From Thiococcus pfennigii (lineage in GTDB: Bacteria; Pseudomonadota; Gammaproteobacteria; Chromatiales; Chromatiaceae), in the NCBI RefSeq assembly GCF_016583835.1, contig NZ_NRRW01000013.1, forward strand, positions 21,563-85,562: 64,000 bases of DNA. Direction: 5' to 3'. The position numbers and the translations under genes were made by a program. A model generated the notes under the pieces. The model saw nothing but the letters and a program-made list of their open reading frames with translations. It was not told the DNA's origin and did no database searches. Within the stretch, counting starts at the first letter, position 1; each line of letters begins with the position of its first letter. Positions 27,644 to 36,873 of the stretch are shown one piece after another.

Positions 27644-28150
27644 TCAGTAGACCCAGGGGACGAACTTGCGGACCCGACGCGCGTAGTCGGCGTACTCGGG
27701 GTGACGCTCGGTCAGCCAGCGCTCCTCGCGACCCGCCTTGTAGTCGAAGAAGACGAAGCCGACGATCAGGATCGCCAGGTGCGGGAGGCTCGCCGTGAAG
27801 GCGACCCAGCCGAGGGCGGCGAAGAGCTGGCTGCTGTAGAGGGGGTGGCGCACGAGGGCATAGACGCCGTGCTGGACGAGCCGGTTGTGATTGACCGGAT
27901 AGGGCAGCGGCGTCAGGTACTCGCGGATGTGCAACGACCCCAGGGCACCGAAGGCCAGGGCGACGAGCCAGGTCGGCACCAGGACCGCCCAGCGCAGGGG
28001 CGCCCAAGCGGCGAGCTGCTCGGGCGTGGTCAGCGGGCTCCAGGTCGGCGTCAGGATGAAGCCGAACATCAGCGCGAACTGGATGACGACCAGGACCTCG
28101 CCGCGGCGGCCGTACCAGGGTTTGGGTCTGCGGGTAGCGGATGGACTCAT
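27644..28150 (-). CDS. Isoprenylcysteine carboxyl methyltransferase-like membrane protein
   Basis: A 168-residue integral membrane protein with about four hydrophobic segments. The C-terminal part has the PEMT/ICMT-like signature: GVYALVRHPLYSSQLF, then EERWLTERHPEYADYARRV. These motifs form the SAM-binding region in membrane methyltransferases. The substrate in bacteria is usually unknown and lipids are possible. It lies between an MBL-fold gene and mutM on the same strand, with no overlap. Confidence 0.75.
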   Translation of the reverse strand: MSPSATRRPKPWYGRRGEVLVVIQFALMFGFILTPTWSPLTTPEQLAAWAPLRWAVLVPTWLVALAFGALGSLHIREYLTPLPYPVNHNRLVQHGVYALVRHPLYSSQLFAALGWVAFTASLPHLAILIVGFVFFDYKAGREERWLTERHPEYADYARRVRKFVPWVY

Positions 28151-28202
28151 AGACGCTGTCCTGCTGGGGATCCTTCTCGAGGACCGGATGGCGGGTCGAG
28201 TG

Positions 28203-29171
28203 TCAGGCCTGGGCGGCGCGCTTGGCCCGCCGGCGTAGCCAGACCTCGAGCCCCTGGGAGTTGAGCTGCCGATCGACGCTGAACAGCCGCTCGAGCTCGG
28301 CCTCGTCGAGGGCGGTGCCGTGGGCCTGCGCGCGCTCGATCAGGTAGGCGCCGACGGCGCGGGCGAGGCGCGCCTCCCGCTCGGCATCGGCCCGCCCCTC
28401 TTCGGCCAGGGCCAGGGCGGCCATGTCGCGGACGCTCTGGCGCAGCCCGTCGACGAGCTCGGCCGGGCGGTCGACGCGACCGTAGTGGGTCAGGTACATC
28501 GCCTGCGGGTCGAAGGACATGAGCCGGTCCAGGCTCGCGAGCCAGAGGTCCGGGTCGAAGGCGACCGGGGTCGTCGGCGCGTACAGGAACGGCCCGCGGT
28601 CGGTGTCGAGCTCGCGGTAAGAGATGCCGAAGGTGTCGCCGGTGAAGAAGCCGCGGGTCTTCTCATCGAAGATGCAGCCATGGTGGTTCGCATGGCCCGG
28701 GGTGTCGATGAAGACCAGCTTGCGCCCGGCGAGGTCGAGCGTCAGCCCGTCCTCGGCGAGCGTCGTGCGCTCGGCCAGGACCGGCACCAGGCGCTCGAAG
28801 TCGCGGGCGAAGCCCTCCTCGCCATAGACCTCGATCGCCCCGGCCGTCAGCTTGCTCGGGTCGATGAGGTGCGGGGCGCCCTTCGGGTGGACGATCAGGC
28901 GCGCCCGCGGGCAGGCGGCCATCAGCGACCCGCTGCCGCCGGCGTGGTCGAGATGCACGTGGGTCGGGATCACATAGTCGACGTGCGCCGGGGTCAGGCC
29001 CAGCTCGGCGATGACGGCCAGCAGGGTCGGGACCGAGCGGGCCGTGCCCGTGTCGACGAAGGCCAGGCGGTCGGCCTCGCGCACCAGATAGCAGGCGGCC
29101 AGGCCGTGGCGATAGAGGCCGGTGTCGATGCAATAGATCCCGTCGGCGATCTCTTGATAGGGCAGGGACAT
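28203..29171 (-). CDS. MBL-fold metallo-hydrolase
   Basis: A 322-residue metallo-beta-lactamase-fold hydrolase. The metal motif is THVHLDHAGG, with further ligands in PGHANHHGC and FTGDTFG, and the C-terminal third is helical. It resembles hydrolases that act on thioesters or lactones, but no specific substrate can be read. I chose the ATG at 29169-29171 because GGAG lies nine bases upstream. An ATG three codons earlier overlaps that site, and a TTG further upstream would overlap the sulfotransferase stop. Confidence 0.85.
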   Translation of the reverse strand: MSLPYQEIADGIYCIDTGLYRHGLAACYLVREADRLAFVDTGTARSVPTLLAVIAELGLTPAHVDYVIPTHVHLDHAGGSGSLMAACPRARLIVHPKGAPHLIDPSKLTAGAIEVYGEEGFARDFERLVPVLAERTTLAEDGLTLDLAGRKLVFIDTPGHANHHGCIFDEKTRGFFTGDTFGISYRELDTDRGPFLYAPTTPVAFDPDLWLASLDRLMSFDPQAMYLTHYGRVDRPAELVDGLRQSVRDMAALALAEEGRADAEREARLARAVGAYLIERAQAHGTALDEAELERLFSVDRQLNSQGLEVWLRRRAKRAAQA

Positions 29172-29251
29172 CTTGGTCATCTCCAGGGTCTTCGCCCGGC
29201 TCGCCGCGCCGCATGGCGCTCGATCCGGCTCGAACAAGGGTCGAAGTGGGC

Positions 29252-29914
29252 TCAATCGGGGTCGAATCGGTAGTCGAGCAGCGCGACGTCGCGGGCGAAG
29301 TGCCGGGCGACCAGCTCGGCCGTCTCCTCGTCGTAGTAGGCGCGGTAGTCGCGCCGGCGATCGGTCGCCTGACGGCGGTGCGGCAGCGGTGGCGGGGCGA
29401 TCCCGATGTGGCCGCAGGCCGTCGCGAAGTCCTCGACGAGGCGCTCGTAGCGGCCGATGAAGTCGACGACGACGCGCCCATGCAGGTCGATCAGATAGTC
29501 CGATTGCAGCTCGATCGAGGTATCCAGGTGATACTGATATGGGCGCTGCGGGTCGAGCTTCCAGCGCAGGAAATCGGCGAACTCCGTGTGTCCGCCGAGG
29601 AACTGGGGGCGCTCACGACGGATGTGGTGGAACGAACTGACCTGCAGATCCCACGGGTTGCGCACGAACGCGAACTTGAACAGCGACGCGAAGACCTCGT
29701 GGGGCAGGAGCTCCTTCGCCGCGATCACCTTCGCGTGGCGCGGCAGCTTGACCGCCAGGCGATGGCCGCTCAGGTGGCTGAAGCGGTTGCACAGATAGAT
29801 CGGCAGCGCCCAGGGGTCGCGCCAGCGCTGGCGCTGCAACGCGGCGCGCACGCTCGTGCCGCCGGTCTTGGCGATGTGGACGAAAAGGAATTTATACTTG
29901 GGCGAGAGCAGCAT
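29252..29914 (-). CDS. Sulfotransferase family protein
   Basis: A 220-residue cytoplasmic or membrane-associated enzyme expected to move sulfate from PAPS. The N-terminal 5'-phosphosulfate loop reads HIAKTGGTSVRAAL and the 3'-phosphate motif reads FAFVRNPWDLQVSSF, which is the family hallmark pair. The acceptor is unknown. Carbohydrate or cell-surface glycan is usual for this group. The start at 29914 gives the canonical MLLSPKYKFLFVHIAK N-terminus. Confidence 0.85.
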   Translation of the reverse strand: MLLSPKYKFLFVHIAKTGGTSVRAALQRQRWRDPWALPIYLCNRFSHLSGHRLAVKLPRHAKVIAAKELLPHEVFASLFKFAFVRNPWDLQVSSFHHIRRERPQFLGGHTEFADFLRWKLDPQRPYQYHLDTSIELQSDYLIDLHGRVVVDFIGRYERLVEDFATACGHIGIAPPPLPHRRQATDRRRDYRAYYDEETAELVARHFARDVALLDYRFDPD

Positions 29915-30022
29915 GGGGTGCCATTCTATCAGCATCGCCGGGCCGCGACGGCCGCGGCGGGATCGTTGCGGGCCGAGCCCACTCGGACCGGGCCCATTTC
30001 GGGGACGCTTGCGAGGGAAGCG

Positions 30023-30523
30023 ATGAACAGGATCACAGCGTTTGCGGGCGCCGCCGCGCTCCTGGCCGGCGGCTGCACGACGGTCGAGCCGATGGATTAC
30101 GCGAGGACGCTCTGCGAGACGGTGCCGCGCGCGGAGTTCAGCACCTGTGCGAGCCGCGTGCTCGACCACTACCGCGCCTCGGCCCGGATGACGGACACGC
30201 CGTTCGGCTACAGCACCTCCGGCCCGTTCGCGATGGTCATCGCCGACCAGCTCTACCTCGGGCGCTATCGCTCCGACCCGTTCGCGGCGGCCTTCGAGGC
30301 GGCCCACGACGGCGAGGTCTGCCGCGGCCACTACGACGCCGGCGCCGGCTCGTTCGACGCGATCCTCGCCGTGCGCTGCGACGACGGGCGCACCGGCACC
30401 GCCGACCTCGTCCTCGACCAGGGCGGGCGCAACGGCATCGGCACCGTCCAATTCGACGATGGCACCAGGGGACGGATCGTCTTCGGCCATGGGGCCGCCG
30501 GCGCGGCGCCGTCGGGGGCCTGA
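30023..30523 (+). CDS. Predicted lipoprotein of unknown function
   Basis: A 166-residue exported protein. The N-terminus ITAFAGAAALLAGGC is a lipoprotein signal with lipobox LAGG|C, so it should be acylated and kept in the envelope. The mature part has several cysteines and repeated aromatic-Asp segments, and the last 15 residues are Gly/Ala rich. I do not recognise the family. It diverges from the sulfotransferase and precedes the SDR gene by 72 bases. Confidence 0.75.
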   Translation: MNRITAFAGAAALLAGGCTTVEPMDYARTLCETVPRAEFSTCASRVLDHYRASARMTDTPFGYSTSGPFAMVIADQLYLGRYRSDPFAAAFEAAHDGEVCRGHYDAGAGSFDAILAVRCDDGRTGTADLVLDQGGRNGIGTVQFDDGTRGRIVFGHGAAGAAPSGA

Positions 30524-30595
30524 TCCGTCATCGCTTCACGGCGCCGCGGGCGTCACGGGGCGGCCGGCGCGGCGCCCCTCGCAGAGGAGATCGAC

Positions 30596-31312
30596 ATGTC
30601 GAACCTTCCCGTCGCCGTCGTCACCGGGGCCTACCGCGGGATCGGCCTCGCGACCTGCCGGGCGCTGGCCGAGCGCGGCTACGCCGTCGTCCTCACCGCG
30701 CGGCGCGAGGCGCCCGGTCGCGAGGCGGCCGAGGCCCTGCGGCGCGCCGGCCACGCGGCAATCCACTTCCAGCCGCTCGATGTCACCGACGGGGCCTCGA
30801 TCGAGCGCCTGGCGCGCTTCATCGAGGAGACCTTCGGGCGGCTCGACTGCCTGGTCAACAACGCCGGCATCTTCCCCGACCCGGACCCGGCGTCCGAGGC
30901 GGCCAGCATCTTCGCGGCCGATGCCGAGGCGCTGCGGACCGGCTTCGAGACCAATACGATCGCACCGCTGCGCCTCTGCCAGGCGCTGATCCCGCTGATG
31001 CGGGGCGAGGGGCGGGTCGTCAACGTCAGCTCCGGGATGGGCCAGCTCCAGGAGATGAACGGCCGCTGCCCGGGCTATCGGCTGTCGAAGACCGCCCTCA
31101 ACGCCGTCACGCGCATCTTCGCCGACGAGCTGCGCGGCACCGGGGTCAAGGTCAACTCGGTCTGTCCGGGCTGGGTGCGCACCGAGATGGGCGGCGCCGA
31201 GGCGCCCCGCTCGCCGGAGGAGGGCGCCCGCGGCATCGTCTGGGCCGCGACACTACCGGCCGACGGACCGAGCGGCGGCTTCTTCCGCGACGGCGAGCCG
31301 ATCTCCTGGTAG
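30596..31312 (+). CDS. Short-chain dehydrogenase/reductase
   Basis: A 238-residue classical SDR oxidoreductase. The Rossmann motif is TGAYRGIG, NNAG follows near residue 90, and the active-site tyrosine and lysine are in GYRLSKTALN. The C-terminus NSVCPGWVRTEMGG matches carbonyl-reductase-like SDRs. Arg in the cofactor motif and after beta-2 favours NADPH. The substrate is unknown. GAGGAG precedes the ATG by a normal distance. The methyltransferase gene follows at 26 bases. Confidence 0.9.
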   Translation: MSNLPVAVVTGAYRGIGLATCRALAERGYAVVLTARREAPGREAAEALRRAGHAAIHFQPLDVTDGASIERLARFIEETFGRLDCLVNNAGIFPDPDPASEAASIFAADAEALRTGFETNTIAPLRLCQALIPLMRGEGRVVNVSSGMGQLQEMNGRCPGYRLSKTALNAVTRIFADELRGTGVKVNSVCPGWVRTEMGGAEAPRSPEEGARGIVWAATLPADGPSGGFFRDGEPISW

Positions 31313-31338
31313 CGACTGGTGGCGACGCGCACCGCCTC

Positions 31339-32151
31339 GTGACATCGGACTACATCCACGGCTACTCGCGCCGCGAGCAGCAGCGGCTCGTCGCCCAGGC
31401 GCGGGTGCTGGCGCCGCACGTCTTCGCCGGGCTCGACCTGGGCACGGGCGGGCGGCTGCTCGAGATCGGCTGCGGGGTCGGCGCCGAGCTCGACCTGATC
31501 CACCGCCAATGGCCGGGCCTGACCCTGACCGGCATCGACCGCAGCGCCCACCACCTGGCCGCCGCGCACGATCGGCTGGCGTCCGCGATCGCCGAGGACC
31601 GGGTGCGGCTCGTGCATGGCAAGGCCGAGCGGCTGCCGTTCGCCACCGGCTGCTTCGATCGGGTCATGACCGTCTGGCTGCTCGAACACGTCGCCGACCC
31701 GACCCGAGTCCTCGCCGAGGCCCTGCGGGTGCTCGCCCCCGACGGCGAACTGATCTGCACCGAGGTCGACAACCGCTGCTTCGGCTTCACCCCGGCACGA
31801 CCGGCGATCGCCGCCTGGTGGCGGTACCTCAACGCCTGCCAGGCAGACGCCGGCGGCCACCCCTTCATCGGCGGGCACCTGTACCGGATCGCCAAGGACC
31901 TGGGGGCGCGCCGGATCGCCACCGAGACGATCGCCGTCATCGCCAGCCAACTCGACCCGGCGCGGCGGGCGCTCCAACTCGACTACCTCGAAGACCTGCT
32001 CCTCTCGGCGGCGCCGAGCCTGGCGGCGGCCCAACTGGTCGGGGGGGGCGACATCGCCGCGCTGAAGGCCGACTTCGCCGCGGCCCGCGCCGACGAGACG
32101 ATCGAGTTCCGCTACTTCGCGGTGCGCCTGCGCTGCCAGACGCCGCGGTGA
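31339..32151 (+). CDS. Class I SAM-dependent methyltransferase
   Basis: A 270-residue methyltransferase with a GTG start. Motif I is LLEIGCGVGAELD, an acidic residue ends the next strand (TGIDRS), and ERLPFATGCFDRVMTVWLLEH is typical of UbiE/Methyltransf_11-type enzymes. The C-terminal third is helical. The substrate is unknown. It may be co-transcribed with the SDR upstream. It converges with the small exported-protein gene that follows. Confidence 0.87.
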   Translation: MTSDYIHGYSRREQQRLVAQARVLAPHVFAGLDLGTGGRLLEIGCGVGAELDLIHRQWPGLTLTGIDRSAHHLAAAHDRLASAIAEDRVRLVHGKAERLPFATGCFDRVMTVWLLEHVADPTRVLAEALRVLAPDGELICTEVDNRCFGFTPARPAIAAWWRYLNACQADAGGHPFIGGHLYRIAKDLGARRIATETIAVIASQLDPARRALQLDYLEDLLLSAAPSLAAAQLVGGGDIAALKADFAAARADETIEFRYFAVRLRCQTPR

Positions 32152-32172
32152 CCGATCCGGCGGCGACGCCCG

Positions 32173-32520
32173 CTACGAATGATCGAAGCTCAAGGCGTCC
32201 AGGAACCGGCTGCGATAGGCGGCGGAGGCAAAGGCCTGCGCGACGTCGCGCAGCACCTGGACCCGGATCTCGCGGGTGCCCCAGACGCCCTCCTTGCGCA
32301 GCGTGAAGATCTCGGCGGCCCCACCGCAGACCAGCTCGCGGCCGCTCAGCCGATAGCCGGCCCCTTGGAGGGCGCCAAGCGTGCTCGTCAGTTCGGCGAC
32401 AGGCCGGGGATTGGCGGCCGGCAGCTCGCCATGGACGGCCCGGGCGTCCAGATAGGCGGAGAAGACGGGTGCGCTGAAGGCGATCAGCAGGATCGCGGAC
32501 AAGGACAGTCGATGACGCAT
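32173..32520 (-). CDS. Small exported protein of unknown function
   Basis: A 115-residue protein with a clear signal peptide (LSLSAILLIAFSAPVFSA) and a short mature part containing one cysteine (RELVCGGAAEIF). No family was recognised. It converges with the methyltransferase gene and is followed by a long gene-free stretch, so it is probably expressed alone. Confidence 0.65.
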   Translation of the reverse strand: MRHRLSLSAILLIAFSAPVFSAYLDARAVHGELPAANPRPVAELTSTLGALQGAGYRLSGRELVCGGAAEIFTLRKEGVWGTREIRVQVLRDVAQAFASAAYRSRFLDALSFDHS

Positions 32521-32928
32521 CGGTGGACCCCCATATCAGGTCATGTCGGCAGGCGACGGAGGCGCGCAGGACGGTCTCCCGGCCCCCGGCTCGTCGGGCG
32601 ATGGCATCGTGCTGACGACCTCGACGACGCGTGGCTGGCACGCACCGCCGAGGCGATTGGCTGGATCGGCCCCTGTCGGGATTATATGCAAATACGACTT
32701 GTTCGCGCTAAGCTATGCGAGGGGCGGTCGGGTCGCGGCGTGTAGAATTGGCCGAGCCGGCCCAGGCGGTCGTCGGGGCGCCGCCTTGAACGGGCCGCGA
32801 GCGGCGAAACAGGCCCCTGCCGGAGCCGAACCGGCAGCGGCGCCCGGGCCGTTCCCGGGATGCGGGCCGCCTCGCCCCGAGGCCCCGAGGGGGCCACCGG
32901 CGAGCTTCGACAGCGCAAGGGCGACATC
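32521..32928. other. Gene-free stretch before the Slp genes
   Basis: About 400 bases without a supported gene separate two divergent genes, so promoters for both should lie here. The only AT-rich interval is around 32670-32720, which could contain a promoter for the Slp genes. No specific site can be defended. Confidence 0.4.
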
Positions 32929-33459
32929 ATGCGATCCATCTCTGTCTCTTCTGTGTTGGCCGTGCTGCTGGCGCTCACCGGCTGCGCGACCGGGGTGCCG
33001 GAGGCGATCCGCCAGGCCCCACCCACCCAGGTCGCCGTCGCCGATGTCCAGCGCGAGGCACCCCGGTTCATTGGCCAGACGGTGCGTTGGGGCGGGAGCA
33101 TCCTCGCCGTGCACAACCGCGCGCAGGTCACCGAGATCGAGCTGCTCGCCCGCCCGCTCGGCGTCGCCGGCGAACCCGACGCGCAGGCCACGGGTAGCGG
33201 GCGCTTCCTCGCCGAGATCCCGGGCTTCCTCGACCCGGCCGAATACCCGGAGGGCCGGCGGCTGACCGTGAGCGGCCGGCTCGTCCGGACCGAGACCCGC
33301 CCGGTCGGCGACTACCCCTACGCCTATCCGGTCGTCGCGACCGAGAGCTGGCACCTCTGGCCCGAACCGCCGGAGGCGCGCGACATCCCCTACTACGGCT
33401 ATCCCTGGTACGACCGCTGGTACCCCTACCGACCCTGGCATTATCCCTACCCCTGGTGA
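32929..33459 (+). CDS. Slp-family outer-membrane lipoprotein with aromatic tail
   Basis: A 176-residue lipoprotein (lipobox ALTG|C) of the Slp family, an outer-membrane starvation-inducible lipoprotein in E. coli. Family features are FIGQTVRWGGSILAVHNR, TEIELLARPL and GRFLAEIPGFLDP. The last 25 residues are almost entirely Tyr, Trp, Pro and Arg, which I do not know as a Slp feature. The paralogous gene follows after six bases, so the two are co-expressed. Confidence 0.85.
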   Translation: MRSISVSSVLAVLLALTGCATGVPEAIRQAPPTQVAVADVQREAPRFIGQTVRWGGSILAVHNRAQVTEIELLARPLGVAGEPDAQATGSGRFLAEIPGFLDPAEYPEGRRLTVSGRLVRTETRPVGDYPYAYPVVATESWHLWPEPPEARDIPYYGYPWYDRWYPYRPWHYPYPW

Positions 33460-33465
33460 ACCTCG

Positions 33466-34041
33466 ATGATCCGTGAACCGATCCCGCGCCCGATAAGGAC
33501 CCCGGCGAGCTGGGCGGCCGCGACCGCGCTAGCGCTGGCGGCCCTGACGGGCCTGACCGGGTGCGCGACCACCGGCGACTGCCCGGAGGCGATCGGCAGC
33601 CGGGACCTCACGCCAGCGGCCATCGCCGCCACCGGGGCGAGCGCCCACACGGGGCGGCTCGTGCAGTGGGGGGGCGTGCTGATCGAGGCGCGCAACCGCC
33701 GCGAACGCACCGAACTGGAGGTGCTCGGCTATCCGCTCGATGGCTGCGGTCGACCGCGGGTGCAGGCCGAGTCGGTGGGGCGCTTCCTGATCGTCAGACC
33801 TGGCTACCTGGAGACCGCCGAGCTACGGCCCGGGCGCCTGGTCACGGCCAGCGGGTGCCTCCTCGGGAGCGAGGCCGCACGCGTCGGCGAGGTCCCCTAC
33901 CCGCTCCCGATGCTGGAGAGCTTCAAGCCCCATCTCTGGCCGGCCGAGCCGACCGGCGGCCCGGCCATGCGGCCGTGGGTGACGATCGGCATCGGCGGCG
34001 GCAGCGGCGGGGTCGGCGGTGGCGTCGGCGTCGCCTTCTGA
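33466..34041 (+). CDS. Second Slp-family lipoprotein with glycine-rich tail
   Basis: A 191-residue paralogue of the preceding Slp protein: a signal peptide with lipobox GLTG|C, then RLVQWGGVLIEARNR, TELEVLGYPL and GRFLIVRPGYLE, parallel to the first copy. The mature part has extra cysteines (GDCPEA, DGCGRP, SGCLLG). The last 16 residues are a Gly/Val run. Position six bases after the first copy indicates tandem duplication. Function beyond outer-membrane localisation is unknown. Confidence 0.83.
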   Translation: MIREPIPRPIRTPASWAAATALALAALTGLTGCATTGDCPEAIGSRDLTPAAIAATGASAHTGRLVQWGGVLIEARNRRERTELEVLGYPLDGCGRPRVQAESVGRFLIVRPGYLETAELRPGRLVTASGCLLGSEAARVGEVPYPLPMLESFKPHLWPAEPTGGPAMRPWVTIGIGGGSGGVGGGVGVAF

Positions 34042-34056
34042 GTCACAATCGGCGGC

Positions 34057-35343
34057 ATGAGCGAGATTGTTCTGATCAATGTCACGGGCCCCGATCGGCC
34101 CGGAATCACGGCGGGCCTGACCGGCGTCTTGGGGCGCTACGGCATCCCGATCCTCGATATCGGCCAGTCCGTGATCCACGACACGCTGGCCCTCGGACTG
34201 CTGGTCGAACTGCCCGACGACTCGGCCTCGTGCGCCCTGTTCAAGGACCTGCTCTTCACCGGGCACGGCCTGGGGCTGACGCTGCGCTTCTCGCCGATCC
34301 CGGCCCCCGACTACGAGGCCTGGGTGCAGGAGCAGGGCCAGCCCCGGCATATCCTGACCCTGCTCGGCTGGGAGATCAGCGCCCGGCACCTGGCGGCGGT
34401 CGCCGGAGTCGTCGCCGAGTACGGCCTCAACATCGACCAGATCACGCGCCTCACAGGGCGCATCTCGCGCGTGGCGCAAGCGCCGCGCCGGCCGGCCTCG
34501 GTGCAGCTCTCGCTACGCGGCCGCGTCGCCGACCTCGCGGCCCTGCACGGCGCCTTTCTGCGCCTCGGGCAGGCCCACGGCGTCGACATCGCGATCCAGG
34601 AGGACGACATCTTCCGGCGCAACCGCCGACTCGTCTGTTTCGACATGGACTCGACACTGATCCAGGCCGAGGTCATCGACGAGTTGGCCGCCGCGGCCGG
34701 GGTCGGCGAGCAGGTGGCCGCGATCACGGCCGCGGCGATGCGCGGCGAGCTCGACTTCGAGGCGAGCTTCCGCGAGCGTCTGGCCCTGCTGCGTGGACTC
34801 GACGAGCGGGTCCTAGCCGACATCGCCGCGCGGCTGCCGATCACGCCCGGGGCCGACCGGCTGATCGCAGCCCTCAAGCAGCTCGGCTACCGGGTCGCGA
34901 TCCTCTCGGGGGGCTTCCGCTACTTCGCCGAGCACCTCCAGCGCCGCTTCGGCATCGACTATGTCCATGCCAACGAGCTGGAGATCCGCGCCGGGCGACT
35001 GACCGGCGAGGTCGCGGGCGAGATCGTCGACGGCCGGCGCAAGGCGGAGCTGCTGCGCGAGATCGCCGCGCGCGAGGGGATCCGCCTCGAGCAGGTGATC
35101 GCCGTCGGCGACGGCGCCAACGACCTGCCGATGCTCGCGATCGCCGGCCTCGGGATCGCCTTCCATGCGAAGCCCGTGGTCCAGGAGCAGGCGCGACACT
35201 CGATCGCGAACGTCGGCCTCGACGGCATCCTCTACCTGCTCGGCATGCGGGATCGGGACATGGCGGACCTGGCCGCGGCCCTCGACCGATCGACGACGAA
35301 GCGACCCCGACCCACCACGGAGGCGCCCGGCCGCGCGCCGTGA
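34057..35343 (+). CDS. serB: Phosphoserine phosphatase SerB
   Basis: The last step of serine biosynthesis, hydrolysing phosphoserine. The 428-residue protein has N-terminal ACT-like regulatory domains starting IVLINVTGPDRPGITAGL and a C-terminal HAD domain with motif I CFDMDSTLIQAEVIDELA, motif II ILSGGFRYFAE and motif IV AVGDGANDLPML. The length and ACT-HAD order match long proteobacterial SerB. It begins 15 bases after the second Slp gene. The last 25 residues are charged and poorly conserved. Confidence 0.95.
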   Translation: MSEIVLINVTGPDRPGITAGLTGVLGRYGIPILDIGQSVIHDTLALGLLVELPDDSASCALFKDLLFTGHGLGLTLRFSPIPAPDYEAWVQEQGQPRHILTLLGWEISARHLAAVAGVVAEYGLNIDQITRLTGRISRVAQAPRRPASVQLSLRGRVADLAALHGAFLRLGQAHGVDIAIQEDDIFRRNRRLVCFDMDSTLIQAEVIDELAAAAGVGEQVAAITAAAMRGELDFEASFRERLALLRGLDERVLADIAARLPITPGADRLIAALKQLGYRVAILSGGFRYFAEHLQRRFGIDYVHANELEIRAGRLTGEVAGEIVDGRRKAELLREIAAREGIRLEQVIAVGDGANDLPMLAIAGLGIAFHAKPVVQEQARHSIANVGLDGILYLLGMRDRDMADLAAALDRSTTKRPRPTTEAPGRAP

Positions 35344-35620
35344 GGGGCGGGGCCGCGCGAACCGTGCGCCGGATTCCGAAATCCAGCAGCCGCCGGCCGA
35401 CCTCGTGGCCGAGACCTTGCTTCGAGACGCTTGTCGAGCTAGGTTGGTCGATGTGCGTTCAGATGCTGAACGGACCGACCTCGACCGGCTGACAACGATT
35501 CGAGAATTAGCGGTACGGCTAGGCCACGATGCTGGGTTACGCTGCGCCCACTCGACGAAGGCAACGGTTAGCTCGGAACCCTGAACGCCCTTTTCCGCAG
35601 ATGCAGAAGGGATTTCGCCG

Positions 35621-36148
35621 ATGACCCCAGACCCCTCCCTCGGCCCGGAGCCCATCGAGCCGGCGGCGCGCTGGTATCTCGTCCAGACGCGCCCCCGCCA
35701 GGCCGATCGCGCCGAGGCGAATCTCGCCCTCCAGGGCTACAGCGTCTTCCACCCCCGGGTCGTCGTCGAGGGCATCCGCCGCGGCCGGCGCGTCCCGCGC
35801 GAGGAGTCGCTGTTCCCGAACTACCTCTTCATCCACCTGCGCCGCTGGGTCGACAACTGGTATCCGCTGCGCTCGACGCGCGGCGTCGCACGCCTGGTCT
35901 CGTTCGGCGACGAGCCGCTTCCGGTCGCCGACACCCTCATCGACGAGATCCACCGCCGCCTCGAGGGCCAGCCGATCAGGCCGACCTTCGAGCCCGGCGA
36001 GGCCATCGAGATCGTCGAGGGACCGCTGCGCGGCCTCGACGCCATCTTTCAGTGTCACAAGGGCGCCGACCGGGTCCTGCTCCTGATCGACATGCTCCAC
36101 CGCCAGGTCACGCTGACCCTGCCGGTGGCGAACGTGCGCCGCGCCTGA
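35621..36148 (+). CDS. rfaH: RfaH-like transcription antiterminator (NusG paralogue)
   Basis: A 175-residue NusG-family elongation factor. The N-terminal NGN domain reads ARWYLVQTRPRQADRAEANL. It contains the RfaH hallmark LFPNYLFIHLRRWVDN and ends in a short C-terminal KOW-like domain (EAIEIVEGPLRGLDAIFQ). RfaH proteins suppress termination in long operons such as exopolysaccharide or secretion loci. The exopolysaccharide region 17 kb away is a natural target, but I found no matching operon-polarity site there. The gene stands alone, with a 277-base gap upstream. Confidence 0.88.
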   Translation: MTPDPSLGPEPIEPAARWYLVQTRPRQADRAEANLALQGYSVFHPRVVVEGIRRGRRVPREESLFPNYLFIHLRRWVDNWYPLRSTRGVARLVSFGDEPLPVADTLIDEIHRRLEGQPIRPTFEPGEAIEIVEGPLRGLDAIFQCHKGADRVLLLIDMLHRQVTLTLPVANVRRA

Positions 36149-36174
36149 TCTCACCCCTGGGCTCCCCCCTGGGC

Positions 36175-36720
36175 TCACCCGGGCGGGTCCGCGTCGCGCA
36201 CCAGCCGGATGTGGAAAAAGCCGTAGTCCTTCGGGCTGTACCCGGCCTTGCCGGCGTTGAAGTAGACGGCCCAGGCGAGGCGCTCGAAGTACTCGAAGGG
36301 TGTGGCCGACCAGTAGGCGTAGGCCGGCGTGGCCGGGAACTGCGTCAGATCGATGGCCGGCCCCGTACAGCCCGGCGCGACGAGCGTGAGCAGCTCCTCG
36401 CGCGCCGGCAAGCGCCAGTCGTCGTGACCGGCGAAGCGCGCCGCGGCCGCCCAGTCCAACGCCTGCGGCCAGTTGTAGACGGCCGCCGGCCCGGCGCAAC
36501 CGCCGCTGTCGGCCGCCCAAGCCTGGCCCTCGCTGCAACGCTTCCATTGCAGGCCGCGCGCCTCGTCGACAAGGGTCCCGTCGCCGGGATCGAGGAGGCG
36601 CCCATCAGCGGGCGCGGCGCGCTCGCAGGGCCGTTCCGCGTGGGCCGCGGCGAGGCCCGCCAGCGACAATAGAAGGATCAGGACAGCACGCACGAGCGCA
36701 AGACCGAACCAGGACGACAT
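36175..36720 (-). CDS. Exported DUF1566 (Lcl C-terminal-like) protein
   Basis: A 181-residue exported protein with a signal peptide (LVRAVLILLLSLAGLAAAHA). The domain has the DUF1566 pattern GDGTLVDEARGLQWKRC, WPQALDWAAAARFAGHDDWRLPAREEL and YWSATPF. The cysteines probably form disulfides. The start is fixed by GGAGGGAG just upstream of the ATG at 36718-36720. It converges on rfaH. The cellular role is unknown. Surface adhesion or carbohydrate interaction is speculation based on the family. Confidence 0.8.
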   Translation of the reverse strand: MSSWFGLALVRAVLILLLSLAGLAAAHAERPCERAAPADGRLLDPGDGTLVDEARGLQWKRCSEGQAWAADSGGCAGPAAVYNWPQALDWAAAARFAGHDDWRLPAREELLTLVAPGCTGPAIDLTQFPATPAYAYWSATPFEYFERLAWAVYFNAGKAGYSPKDYGFFHIRLVRDADPPG

Positions 36721-36873
36721 CTCTCCCTCCTCTCGGCTTGGCGGGCCGCGACGGGCCGCGCGTGGCTCGGATATACGCCCGCGCGCGACGATTGCAACCC
36801 CGCTGCGACCCACGGTGCACCGGCCGACGGCGCGAGTTACCATGTCCGCCAATCCAAGCTCGAGGAGCGCGCC

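Noticed and set aside
32686..32693. ATGCAAAT octamer-like sequence upstream of the Slp genes
   Set aside because: It resembles a eukaryotic motif and has no meaning in a bacterial genome.
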